This document shows positions 7,342 through 15,772 of a DNA stretch of 28,009 nucleotides, piece after piece (the first letter of the stretch is position 1; each line of letters starts with the position of its first letter). Under the pieces are notes generated by a model. That model had not been told where the DNA came from, ran no database searches, and saw only the letters and a program-made list of their open reading frames with translations. The translations under genes and the position numbers were made by a program. Source of the stretch: Collinsella sp. (GTDB lineage: Bacteria > Actinomycetota > Coriobacteriia > Coriobacteriales > Coriobacteriaceae); contig DXZO01000042.1 of the NCBI GenBank assembly GCA_019419625.1, positions 1 through 28,009 of the forward strand. Direction: 5' to 3'.

Positions 7342-8409
7342 CTATGCCTCGCACATGAGCTGCACGAGCTTTTGTTTGGTCACCTTGGCCTGCTCGTTGG
7401 CCATATTACGCTCGTTTCTAAAGGCCGCATTTGCAACACTCTGCAGGTCGGCATCGGAAATCTCGCCAAGGCCCAGATCCTCGAGCGTCGTCGGCAGACC
7501 AACACGCTGACAAAACTCGAGCACCTGTTCAAGCTCGGGCGCACGCTCCAGACGAAGCTGGACCACCAGACCAAACGCTACGGCCTCGCCGTGCATGGCC
7601 TTGCACTCGGGCAGAATCGTCAGGCCATTGGAGATGGCATGCGCCAACGCCAAGCCACCGCTCTCAAAGCCAACGCCCGAAAGCAGAATATTGCACTCGA
7701 TCAGGCGCTCAACCGCTGGTGACATGCGACCCTTCTTGAGGTCGCGCTTAGCAGCGACACCACACTCCATAAGTGTGTCGTAGCAGGCACGTGCCGCGAC
7801 CAGGGCAAAGTGCCCCGGCGTTCCACCATGCTCGTTGGCGCCGTGCGCCGCGGCGCACGAACGCGCCTCAAAGTACGTTGCCAGTGCGTCGCCCATACCG
7901 GCGACCGTCATACGCAGTGGGGCCGCCGCGACCACGTTGGTATCGACCACGACCAGGTCCGGATTCTTCTCGAGCATCAGATAGCGATCGAACGACCCAT
8001 CCTCGTGATACAGCACTGAAATCGCGCTGCACGGACCGTCCGTCGAAGCCGCCGTGGGGCATACACACAACGGCAGCTCAGCATAAAACGCAACGGCCTT
8101 AGCGATATCGAGCATCTTGCCACCACCGATACCGACTACCATGTCGCAATACTCGGCCCGCGCTTCCTTGGCCATTTCGACAACGGCATCTTCCGTACAC
8201 GGACCGTTGTAAATTTTAAAGAACGGCTCGCTTAGTTCTTCATCCAGAAATCCATCGACGATCTGCCTGCACAGCCGATCCTCGGTGCCCTGGTCAAACA
8301 AGACATAGGCAGCGCAGCCCAACCATGACAAATACCTGCCCTGACGCGAAAGTTCGCCCGGCCCCTGAACATACCGGCCGGGACCGCCATAAACCATAGG
8401 AAGCGCCAT
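7342..8409 (-). CDS. gldA: Glycerol dehydrogenase paralogue 1 (GldA family)
   Basis: Zn-dependent, NAD-linked oxidation of glycerol to dihydroxyacetone (or the reverse). The 355-residue protein keeps the nucleotide motif GIGGGKMLDIAKA (about 93-105) and the metal ligands expected for the family: Asp174 in GMGDALATYFEA, His257 in LALAHAISNG and His273 in KAMHGEAVAFG. It shares architecture with the neighbouring 8522-9622 gene but is clearly diverged: the Cys-rich start of the domain and the C-terminal tail KVTKQKLVQL differ. This points to an old duplication or separate origin with a possibly different substrate. The start is the ATG of MALPMVYGGPG with GAAGGGCGGA upstream. It is separated from the second copy by a terminator and a REP-like hairpin, so it probably has its own promoter. 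Confidence 0.9.
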   Translation of the reverse strand: MALPMVYGGPGRYVQGPGELSRQGRYLSWLGCAAYVLFDQGTEDRLCRQIVDGFLDEELSEPFFKIYNGPCTEDAVVEMAKEARAEYCDMVVGIGGGKMLDIAKAVAFYAELPLCVCPTAASTDGPCSAISVLYHEDGSFDRYLMLEKNPDLVVVDTNVVAAAPLRMTVAGMGDALATYFEARSCAAAHGANEHGGTPGHFALVAARACYDTLMECGVAAKRDLKKGRMSPAVERLIECNILLSGVGFESGGLALAHAISNGLTILPECKAMHGEAVAFGLVVQLRLERAPELEQVLEFCQRVGLPTTLEDLGLGEISDADLQSVANAAFRNERNMANEQAKVTKQKLVQLMCEA

Positions 8410-8439
8410 ACGAGAATCCGCCCTTCATCAAACAACGAT

Positions 8440-8470
8440 TGGTGCAAAGTAACCTGACCCCTTTGCACCA
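8440..8470 (-). repeat. REP-like hairpin A (RAYT-type core)
   Basis: An inverted repeat TGGTGCAAAG...CTTTGCACCA. On the minus strand its inner part reads GGGGTCAGGTTAC. The same layout, with a changed outer stem and a matching core, recurs at 15771-15807 (17 of 21 core positions identical). Hairpins with GGGGwCAGG cores are typical of REP sequences mobilised by REP-associated tyrosine transposases (family knowledge). No such transposase is in the window. Confidence 0.6.
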
Positions 8471-8474
8471 TAGC

Positions 8475-8507
8475 AAAAGGGGCAAAGCCATCTGTTGGCT
8501 TTGCCCC
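8475..8507 (-). terminator. Rho-independent terminator of gldA copy 2
   Basis: Perfect 12-bp stem GGGGCAAAGCCA / TGGCTTTGCCCC with a 5-nt loop, followed on the minus strand by TTTT. It begins 15 bp after the gene at 8522-9622 ends. Confidence 0.85.
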
Positions 8508-8521
8508 TTCCTTAGCTTGAT

Positions 8522-9622
8522 TTACTCATCCATGAGATAGTAGTGGCCCAGCGCGTCGGCACCCAGGATGGCGTTTGCGACCATCTCGGGCGTCACCTCA
8601 AACGGCATGTTGCACATGGTGTCCTCGGGCGCGCAAGCGGCCTCGGCAACGACCATGGCCTGCTCGCGCGTAACCTCGGCAACGCCAAGCTCCTTCATCG
8701 TGACCGGCAGGCCCAGCTCAATGCAGAAGCCCAGGACTTCCTCGAGTTTCTCAGTCGGAGCATCCTCGAGTACCAGCTGGACGATGGTGCCAAAGGCGAC
8801 CTTCTCGCCGTGATACATGCCGTGGCACTCGGGCAGCATCGTCAGACCATTGTGGATGGCATGAGCAGCAGCAAGGCCCGAGCTCTCAAAGCCAATGCCC
8901 GAAAGCAGCGTATTGGCCTCGATGATATGCTCGACTGCAGGCGTGAGCGCACCCTTCTCCAGCGCGACCTTGGCCTTGACGCCATCGGCCATAAGCGTCT
9001 CGTAGCAAAGCTTGGCGAGCGCCAGACCGGCCATGCCGCCCTTGCCGCCAGCGCAGGTGCCACCGTCGGCATCATGCGTCGCCTGGGCCTCAAAGTAGGT
9101 TGCGAGCGCATCGCCCATACCGGAAACCGTCAGGCGCACCGGGCTCGCCGCGATAACCGTCGTATCCATCAGGACAATGTTGGGGTTTGCCTTAAGGAAG
9201 AGATATTTATCGAACTGGCCATCGTCGGTGTAGAGCACCGAAAGCGCCGAACACGGGGCATCGGTCGAAGCAATGGTGGGGCAAATGATAACCGGGGACT
9301 CCAGGTAATAGGCGACGGCCTTCGCGGTGTCGAGGATCTTGCCGCCACCGACGCCGACGATGATGTCGCAACCGTTGTCGCGAGCGAGCGCGACCAGGCG
9401 ATCGACCTCACCCTTGGAGCACTCGCCGTTAAAGTCCTCAAACAGCAGCTCGGCCTTAGCCTCGGCAAAACCGCCCTCGATCTTGGCACCGACGCGCTTC
9501 TTGCCCGAAGGCGTCACGATGACGAGGGCCTTAGCGCCGAGCGGCTCGACATAGGAGCCGAGCTTGGCGAGCTCGTCCGGACCCTGGATGTACTTGCTGG
9601 GGCTATTGAAAATTGCAGCCAT
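8522..9622 (-). CDS. gldA: Glycerol dehydrogenase paralogue 2 (GldA family)
   Basis: A 366-residue NAD-dependent, Zn-binding glycerol dehydrogenase. Motifs: GVGGGKILDTAKA at about 90-102, CPTIASTDAPCSALSVLY, and the metal ligands Asp171 (SGMGDALATYFEA), His254 (AAAHAIHNGLT) and His271 (GMYHGEKVAFG). It is closer to canonical GldA than the copy on its left, so it is the better candidate for true glycerol oxidation. It forms a single-gene unit, with a terminator downstream (8475-8507) and the terminator of the next gene upstream (9644-9683). No dihydroxyacetone kinase is present nearby, so the downstream step must be encoded elsewhere. The start is the ATG of MAAIFNSPSKYIQGP; the ribosome site is weak. 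Confidence 0.95.
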   Translation of the reverse strand: MAAIFNSPSKYIQGPDELAKLGSYVEPLGAKALVIVTPSGKKRVGAKIEGGFAEAKAELLFEDFNGECSKGEVDRLVALARDNGCDIIVGVGGGKILDTAKAVAYYLESPVIICPTIASTDAPCSALSVLYTDDGQFDKYLFLKANPNIVLMDTTVIAASPVRLTVSGMGDALATYFEAQATHDADGGTCAGGKGGMAGLALAKLCYETLMADGVKAKVALEKGALTPAVEHIIEANTLLSGIGFESSGLAAAHAIHNGLTMLPECHGMYHGEKVAFGTIVQLVLEDAPTEKLEEVLGFCIELGLPVTMKELGVAEVTREQAMVVAEAACAPEDTMCNMPFEVTPEMVANAILGADALGHYYLMDE

Positions 9623-9643
9623 AACTATCCCATTCTCTAAAAG

Positions 9644-9683
9644 AAAAAAGAAAGGGGCTCCGTACAGATACGTGCGGAGCCCC
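9644..9683 (-). terminator. Rho-independent terminator of the Fe-alcohol dehydrogenase gene
   Basis: 9-bp stem GGGGCTCCG / CGGAGCCCC with a 12-nt loop. Read on the minus strand it is followed by the T-rich CTTTCTTTTTTCTTTT. It lies 22 bp after the stop of the gene at 9706-10929. Confidence 0.85.
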
Positions 9684-9705
9684 TCGTTACGATAACAAGA
9701 GTCGA

Positions 9706-10929
9706 TTAGAAATCGATGTCGGTGTCGTAGTAGCAGGCCTTGAGGATCTTCTCGAAGTCGGCAGCCTTGGTCTCACGCGGGTTCTCGGGCGTGCAGGCGT
9801 CGGTCTCGGCGTTCGCAGCGATCTCGGGCAGCTTGGCGAGGAACTCCTCCTCGGAAACCATCTGCGGGTTCTCGGCGTCGACCTTCACGCCACCATTCGC
9901 GTAATCCTTGATGGACTGCGGAATGTTGAGCTGGTCGTTGAGATCGCGAATCTTCTGGACGAGCGCAGCGATAAGCTCCTCGTTGGTCTCGCCGGGAAGG
10001 TGCAGGATCTCCTTGGCCACGTAAGCGTAACGCTCAGCAGCACGCGGGTCCTTGGAGTTCCACTGGATGACCTTGCCCAGGTACATGGCGTTAGCGGCAC
10101 CGTGGATGATGTGGCCGTTCTCGAAGGCAGCACCGGTCTTGTGAGCCATAGAGTGAACGATGCCGAGCAGGCCCGAGGAGAAGGCGATACCGGCGATGCA
10201 CTGAGCCTCGTGCATGTGCTGACGGGCCTCATGGTCGCCAGCATAGGACTTGGGCAGCCACTCGACGATCTCGCGGATGCCGTGCAGGGCGTTGGCGTCG
10301 GTGAACATAGAGGCGCAGGTGGAAACGTAGGCCTCCATGCAGTGGGTCAGAGCATCCATGCCGGTGTGAGCGCACAGCTTGGCGGGCATGGTGTAGGTGA
10401 GCTCGGGGTCGACGATGGCGACATCAGGGGTGATGTTGAAGTCGGCCAGCGGGTACTTGATGCCCTTGGCGTAGTCGGTAATGACGGAGAACGCGGTGAC
10501 CTCGGTAGCGGTGCCGGAGGTAGAGGAGATGGCGCAGAAATGAGCCTTCTGACGCAGCTCGGGGAAGCTGAACGGCTGGATGATGTTATCGAAGGACTCC
10601 TCGGGATACTCGTAGAAGACCCACATGGCCTTAGCGGCATCGATGGGCGAGCCGCCACCGATGGCGATAATCCAGTCGGGCTCGAACTCGCGCATGGCCT
10701 CGGCGCCCTTCATGACCGTCTCGATGGACGGATCGGACTCGACGCCCTCGAACAGCTTGACCTCGAAACCGCCTTCCTTAAGGTCGTTCTCGACGTCCTG
10801 CAGGAACCCGCCGCGGCGCATAGAGCTGCCGCCAGAAACGATGATGGCCTTCTTGCCCTTGAGGTTCTTCACCTCGTGGCGAGCGCCCTCACCAAAGTAC
10901 AGATCGCGAGGATTGGTAAAACGTCCCAT
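9706..10929 (-). CDS. Iron-containing alcohol dehydrogenase (group III)
   Basis: A 407-residue NAD(P)-dependent alcohol dehydrogenase. In fermenters this family reduces aldehydes (acetaldehyde, butanal, 3-hydroxypropanal) to alcohols to re-oxidise NADH. The nucleotide loop is IAIGGGSPIDAAKAMW (about 88-103). The metal ligands are Asp192 and His196 (TGMDALTHCMEAY), His263 (HSMAHKTGAAF) and His276 (HIIHGAANAMYLG). It is a stand-alone enzyme without the aldehyde dehydrogenase domain of AdhE. The start is the ATG of MGRFTNPRDLYFG, fixed by TAGGAGG 6 nt upstream. Together with two GldA genes it gives three related dehydrogenases in a row, all on the minus strand but separately terminated. The exact substrate is open. 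Confidence 0.93.
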   Translation of the reverse strand: MGRFTNPRDLYFGEGARHEVKNLKGKKAIIVSGGSSMRRGGFLQDVENDLKEGGFEVKLFEGVESDPSIETVMKGAEAMREFEPDWIIAIGGGSPIDAAKAMWVFYEYPEESFDNIIQPFSFPELRQKAHFCAISSTSGTATEVTAFSVITDYAKGIKYPLADFNITPDVAIVDPELTYTMPAKLCAHTGMDALTHCMEAYVSTCASMFTDANALHGIREIVEWLPKSYAGDHEARQHMHEAQCIAGIAFSSGLLGIVHSMAHKTGAAFENGHIIHGAANAMYLGKVIQWNSKDPRAAERYAYVAKEILHLPGETNEELIAALVQKIRDLNDQLNIPQSIKDYANGGVKVDAENPQMVSEEEFLAKLPEIAANAETDACTPENPRETKAADFEKILKACYYDTDIDF

Positions 10930-11429
10930 ACTGTGCCTCCTAAACAAGCCCCTCTTAGACTTGCGTATATAACGGAGCACCCAATTGGCTCCGTTAGGAC
11001 CGGTTTGCGCGTTGCCGGCGATGACAATGCGCGATGTCTAAACGTCTCAACGCTCAGACAAACACTATTTTACCGTTCTGGTTGGTCAGTTATTCATCCA
11101 AAGTTACCAATGATGAAACGTTTTTTCTATCCCTGAAGACCCTTGTGCAGCATCCATACCCCCAAGCTGGGCAAACGTTTTATCAAGGTTGACTACATAT
11201 CCCGGGCAGGACGGTGCCCCTCCAAAATATGCACCGTTCGCCGCCGAAAATCGACCGTTTGCGGCACCGTGATACCACTCGGTCGTCCAAGGTGCCGACA
11301 TTTGTGCGACATCCGTCTTCGTGGTGCAAAGGTGCAAGTCCAAGTGTGGCACCCCCGGTGTGCCACATGCGGGTAAACTAGAACCTTATATAGAGATATT
11401 TGAACCCTAACCGCAGCAAAGGAGGCCCC
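10930..11429. other. 500-bp stretch without a firm gene, rich in GGTGC/GCACC inverted repeats
   Basis: It lies between divergent genes and should carry both promoters, but no convincing -35/-10 pair was found. Visible inverted repeats: ACGGTGC 11211-11217 with GCACCGT 11231-11237; CGGCACC 11272-11278 with GGTGCCG 11291-11297; TGTGGCAC 11345-11352 with GTGCCACA 11360-11367. AAACGTTTT occurs twice (near 11117 and 11174). A minus-strand frame of 82 codons (11104-11352, GTG start) has no ribosome site but shows a protein-like internal repeat; it is treated as a finding, not a gene. Confidence 0.5.
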
Positions 11430-12506
11430 ATGGCATTCGACCCCATTCAAGAGGATTGCCATCGCCTCGTTCTTGAGGCCTTGCGCCGCGACAATATCCC
11501 GCTCACCGACGGCCCCGCCGTAGAGCGTCTGATGGAACAATTCACCCGTAACCCCGCGCCGCTCATCGTGCACGATCGCGACCGAGCTGGGCACCTCATT
11601 GCCAAGGTGGTCGAGGCTGTCGACTACCGCATTCCCTTTATCCCCGACGACGCCCAGGCAGAGCAAGAAGAAGCCGCAGCCGAGAACATGCTCCGCGAGG
11701 CAGCCGCGCTCGATCCGGCCAACTGGGATGCCCAGCGCATGCTGTGCGCGCTCACCGCCGAATCTAACGAGGAATACGTGCAATATCTGGTGTCCAAGTG
11801 CGACGAGGTGGAGCACGATCTGGCACTCAAGATTGCCTCGGCGCAGGACCCCTACGAGCGCGAGGCCGCAGGCGACCTGACCCGCCGTCCCTACCTGCGC
11901 TGGCTTGCCGCCTTGGCATCGCGCGCGCTCATTAGCGGCCGCTACCGCATGTCGCTGGATGCCGCGAATCGCAGCCTGGACTTTGCACCCAACGACCCCG
12001 CCGGCGTCCGCCATACCGCGATGCTTGCCATGGCAAAGCTCGAATACCCTGCCGAGGAGCTCAAGCGTTTTCGTTCCGCCCACTCCGTGCCCTATCTCGC
12101 CAACACGCCGCTGCGCCGCCGTCCCAAGGACGCAGAGCGCGACTTGGACCCGTGGACGCTCATCGCGCTGATGAGCGCTGCCTGGCGCGAGCTGGATTAC
12201 GAGGGCGCCGAACACTACCTACGCATCCTGGTGCGCTCATGCCCGCACGCGGCCGAAGCACTCTACTTCCAAACCGAGTTTCCCGATGGCGTCTATGCCC
12301 GCGTCAACGTGGGCGTGGGCTCCACCGATGAGCTTGTCCTTGCCCTGTCCGAGGCGACGCCGGTACTGCAGGAGGGCCTAGGCGCGCCCGACAACGCCAG
12401 CTTTGCCGCCTGGGTCGCCACCAACGACATCGTGCGCTCCCAGATCGACGAGCGCATCCTGCGTGCAGCCGAGCAGGGGCTTCCATTTAAGGGAGGAGAC
12501 CTCTAA
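11430..12506 (+). CDS. Helical-repeat (TPR-like) protein of unknown function, copy 1
   Basis: A 358-residue soluble, acidic, alanine-rich protein with no signal peptide or membrane segment. Two stretches look like TPR helix pairs: about 165-205 (RYRMSLDAANRSLDFAPNDP, then a second helix) and 244-285 (AWRELDYEGAEHYLRILVRSCP). The small-large-aromatic spacing and the NDP turn are typical. It resembles TPR regions of ST7-like proteins only loosely. The start is the ATG of MAFDPIQ, fixed by AAAGGAGG 4 nt upstream. It overlaps the next gene by one base (TAATG), so translation is coupled, and the second protein has the same overall build. Their position directly before murT-gatD suggests a link to cell-wall work, but that is only context. 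Confidence 0.8.
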   Translation: MAFDPIQEDCHRLVLEALRRDNIPLTDGPAVERLMEQFTRNPAPLIVHDRDRAGHLIAKVVEAVDYRIPFIPDDAQAEQEEAAAENMLREAAALDPANWDAQRMLCALTAESNEEYVQYLVSKCDEVEHDLALKIASAQDPYEREAAGDLTRRPYLRWLAALASRALISGRYRMSLDAANRSLDFAPNDPAGVRHTAMLAMAKLEYPAEELKRFRSAHSVPYLANTPLRRRPKDAERDLDPWTLIALMSAAWRELDYEGAEHYLRILVRSCPHAAEALYFQTEFPDGVYARVNVGVGSTDELVLALSEATPVLQEGLGAPDNASFAAWVATNDIVRSQIDERILRAAEQGLPFKGGDL

Positions 12507-13549
12507 TGGATCCGAGCGTCTACATCCCCGCCTATCTGGAGCGTACCTATCTGGCATCGCACCCCGAACTCACCGATGCAGCACGCGAGCTTGTCCATAA
12601 CGACATCAGCGCGAATCCCCAAAAGTATGCGCAGTCCGAGCATGCTCAGGCGCTGCTGTCCTATGCCGGTGTTCATCGCCACCTGCTCGACGAGCTCCAT
12701 CGCATCGAGGACATGGGCAGCGACGAGGAGTTTGAGCAGACGCGCAACCGCCTGTTCGACGATATGCGTGATGAGCTGCTCAAGATCGTCCGCATCGATG
12801 CGCATGTCCTCGATGCCCAGCTGCTCGCCATCATTTTGGCGGACACGCCCGTCGACGCCTGCCTGGGCGACCTGATGAAGCTCGAGACGAGCACGGCCGA
12901 CTACCTGCAACAGAGCGTGCCCGGGTTTGATATGGAGGCCCCGCACTACTGGGCCAATAATGTTTTGGCCGACGGTGTCACCGCAGCGGACCTTACCGTG
13001 AGCGAGCCGGCCCTTATCGGGTGGCTTCACATACTCGAGGCCATCTCGCAGCTGTGCATGGCGAGCGCCCGCTACCGTGCTGCCGCCAACTATTCTCGCC
13101 GTGTCCTTAAGGCGGAGGGCTATCCCACCCGGGCCGCCGGCACCGTGCTGCTCGCCCTCGCCCGCTTGGAAGACCAAGACGGCTTTTTTGCCCTGGCGCA
13201 TCAGCTCGAGGAACAGATGGGGGCAGACGCACTCGAAAACTCTCCTTGGTACCTGCTCGCCCGCACAATTCTGTTGTTCAAAACAAACAAGATGCGCCCG
13301 GCGACGCGCGCGCTGCGTGAGTTCGCTAACCGTTGCGAGGGTGGCGCGTTCTTCTTGCTGAACCCCATGTACCAGACGCCGTATCTTCCCTGCCGACCCG
13401 AGCCGCGCGACCCATGGGACCTTTCGCACCAGGCAGTTTGGGAGGCTGACGGCATTATCTCGGACACCCCCGACTTTGCCCCCTGGGCCAACGCCTGCGA
13501 AGATGTATCGCAGCTTGCCCAGGAATTTGCGCGCCGCTACGGCTTTTAG
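12506..13549 (+). CDS. Helical-repeat (TPR-like) protein of unknown function, copy 2
   Basis: A 347-residue soluble helical protein translationally coupled to the preceding gene; the ATG shares its A with that gene's TAA and GGGAGGAG lies 7 nt upstream. The region at about 178-235 (SARYRAAANYSRRVLKAEGYP, then ALARLEDQDGFFALAHQLEE) looks like a TPR pair at the same relative place as in its partner, suggesting paralogy. The C-terminal third is proline- and tryptophan-rich (LPCRPEPRDPWDLSHQAVWEAD) and unlike anything I recognise. It is followed after 45 bp by murT-gatD on the same strand. A scaffold or interaction role is plausible; no catalytic motif is seen. Confidence 0.8.
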   Translation: MDPSVYIPAYLERTYLASHPELTDAARELVHNDISANPQKYAQSEHAQALLSYAGVHRHLLDELHRIEDMGSDEEFEQTRNRLFDDMRDELLKIVRIDAHVLDAQLLAIILADTPVDACLGDLMKLETSTADYLQQSVPGFDMEAPHYWANNVLADGVTAADLTVSEPALIGWLHILEAISQLCMASARYRAAANYSRRVLKAEGYPTRAAGTVLLALARLEDQDGFFALAHQLEEQMGADALENSPWYLLARTILLFKTNKMRPATRALREFANRCEGGAFFLLNPMYQTPYLPCRPEPRDPWDLSHQAVWEADGIISDTPDFAPWANACEDVSQLAQEFARRYGF

Positions 13550-13594
13550 CGACGCGATCGCCCCGACCATGTCATCTATGTTAGGAACGGCTTC

Positions 13595-15772
13595 ATGAAC
13601 CTCCGCTCATCTCTCGCCTGCACCTCGAGCGATATCGCCCGCTGGGGACTGCGCTCTGTCCTCAAACGCCAGGGTGGCGTGCTTCCCGGCCGCATCGCCA
13701 TGAAGATCGACCCCGAGCTGCTAAGCGACCTCGCGAGCCTGGTCGACCGCAGCGTGGTGATCACCGGTACTAATGGCAAGACCACCACCTCCAACCTCAT
13801 CGCCGACGCCGTTGCCGCCAGCGGCGCCACCGTGGTATGCAACCGCGCCGGCAACAACATGGAGCCGGGCGTGGTGGGCGCACTGCTCGAGGCGCGCAGC
13901 GGCCTCAAGCGAGCCGGCGGCGGCAAGCGCGTGGGCGTTTTTGAATGCGATGAGCTCTACACCGTGCGCGTCCTACCCAAGCTCAAGCCGACGTACTTCG
14001 TGCTGCTCAACCTGTTCCGCGACCAGCTAGACCGCTACGGCGAGATCGACCATACCCAAGACGTCATTGCCCATGCGTTGGAGCTCTCTCCGGCAACAAC
14101 GCTCATCTACAACGCAGACGACCCGCTGTGTGCCGCGATCGCCGCACGCGTTCCCAACACGAGCATCGCCTTTGGCATCGACGGCGCCACGGGCACCGAG
14201 TCCGATCGCATTAGCGACTCGCGTTTTTGCTCGCAGTGCAACGCGCCGCTGGAGTATGACTACGTGCAATACGGCCAGCTCGGCGCCTACCATTGCCCCT
14301 CGTGCGGCTGGGCCCGCCCTGCGCTTGTCCGTCGCGTGACGGACGTTGAGCTTACCTACGACGGCTACGAATTTGACTTGGTCTTTGGACCCAATACCGA
14401 CGCACCCGCAACGCACATCGCCACGCGCTACAACGGCCTGTACATGGTCTATAACGTCGCCGCCGCCTTCTTTGCGGCGCACGAGCTGGGCGTGGACGCG
14501 GCGCACCTGCAGCCCACGCTCGATGCCTACGTGCCTGCCGGCGGACGCATGGGCCGCTGGGATATTGCCGGTCGCACCGTCGAGGCAAACCTGGCCAAGA
14601 ATCCCGTGGGCTTCGATCGCCAGATCCAGTCCATTAAAACGGCAGGTGGCAGGCTCTGCGCCTTCTTCCTAAACGATAACGATGCCGACGGCCACGATGT
14701 CTCGTGGATCTACGATGTCGCCTTCGAGCGCATCGCCGACACGCCGGGTCTTGTCGCCTTTGCCGGAGGCACGCGTGCGCACGACATGCAGGTACGCCTC
14801 AAGTACGCCGGCATCGATGCCGCGATTATCTCGGACGTCGCGCAGGCGATCGGCGCCGTGGCAGACGAGGCCGCCGATGACACCTTCTACGCCGTCGCCA
14901 ACTACACGGCCTTCCCGCCGCTGGTCAAAGAACTCGACGAGCTGAAGGGCACCACCGCCGACGCTGTTGCCGGGCGCGCCGTAGCCCGTGCCGACGGCAG
15001 CGCTCTTCCTGTCGGCATCGCGCCGGTCGAGCTTTCGCGCCCCCTGCGTATCGTCTACCTGTACCCCGATGCCCTCAACCTCTATGCCGACGGCGGCAAC
15101 GTCATTGCCCTCGAGCGCCGCTGCGCCTGGCGCGGCATCCCCGTTCGCGTGGACGAGGTCCGTATGGGCGAAACGCTCGATCTGCATGATGCCGATATCG
15201 TCATGATGGGCGGCGGCTCCGATCGCGACCAGCTGGCTGTGGCGCACGAGTTGCTCGCTCAAAAAGACAAGGTTGCGGCCTATGTTGAGGATGGCGGCGC
15301 ACTGCTTGCCATCTGTGGCGGCTATCAGCTGCTCGGCCGTTCGTACTATATGGGCGAGGACCGCATCGAGGGTCTGGGCGTCATTGCCGCCGAAACCGTA
15401 CGCGGCTCCGACCGCCTGATCGGCAACGTCGCCGTTAAGACCGACCTGGCACCCGAGCCCTTTGTAGGATTCGAGAACCATGGCGGCCGCACCCTGCTCG
15501 ATACAGAGGCCACGCCGCTCGGAACATCCGTCGTCGCGGGCACCGGCAACAACGGCGACGATGGTTTTGAGGGCCTCATCTACAAGGGCGTCATCGGCAC
15601 GTATCTACACGGACCGGCACTGCCCAAGAACCCCGAGCTTGCCGACTGGCTCATTACCCACGCCCTCGAGCGCCGCGGCGATGCGCAGGCCACAGCCCTG
15701 CTGCCGCTCAAACCCCTCGACGACACCTACGAGCACGCCGCCCACGACGCCGCCATGAAGCTCCTCCCCTAA
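13595..15772 (+). CDS. murT-gatD: Fused MurT-GatD lipid II isoglutaminyl synthase
   Basis: One uninterrupted 725-residue frame carries both subunits of the enzyme that amidates the alpha-carboxyl of D-Glu in lipid II, using ATP and glutamine. Residues about 15-450 are MurT: a Mur-ligase P-loop GTNGKTTT at 58-65, GNNMEPGVVGALL, a four-cysteine zinc ribbon (212, 215, 234, 237) inside the ligase domain, and LAKNPVGFD / NDNDADGHDVSW in the C-terminal ligase part. After a linker (about 450-482), residues 483-690 are GatD: nucleophile Cys574 in AICGGYQLLG and His672 in GTYLHGPAL. The spacing of these two (98) fits the stand-alone GatD (95 in S. aureus, from memory). In Staphylococcus and Streptococcus the two are separate proteins in one complex. 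The start ATG has AGGAA upstream. It is the last gene of the three-gene operon, and a REP-like hairpin starts on its stop codon. Confidence 0.95.
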   Translation: MNLRSSLACTSSDIARWGLRSVLKRQGGVLPGRIAMKIDPELLSDLASLVDRSVVITGTNGKTTTSNLIADAVAASGATVVCNRAGNNMEPGVVGALLEARSGLKRAGGGKRVGVFECDELYTVRVLPKLKPTYFVLLNLFRDQLDRYGEIDHTQDVIAHALELSPATTLIYNADDPLCAAIAARVPNTSIAFGIDGATGTESDRISDSRFCSQCNAPLEYDYVQYGQLGAYHCPSCGWARPALVRRVTDVELTYDGYEFDLVFGPNTDAPATHIATRYNGLYMVYNVAAAFFAAHELGVDAAHLQPTLDAYVPAGGRMGRWDIAGRTVEANLAKNPVGFDRQIQSIKTAGGRLCAFFLNDNDADGHDVSWIYDVAFERIADTPGLVAFAGGTRAHDMQVRLKYAGIDAAIISDVAQAIGAVADEAADDTFYAVANYTAFPPLVKELDELKGTTADAVAGRAVARADGSALPVGIAPVELSRPLRIVYLYPDALNLYADGGNVIALERRCAWRGIPVRVDEVRMGETLDLHDADIVMMGGGSDRDQLAVAHELLAQKDKVAAYVEDGGALLAICGGYQLLGRSYYMGEDRIEGLGVIAAETVRGSDRLIGNVAVKTDLAPEPFVGFENHGGRTLLDTEATPLGTSVVAGTGNNGDDGFEGLIYKGVIGTYLHGPALPKNPELADWLITHALERRGDAQATALLPLKPLDDTYEHAAHDAAMKLLP

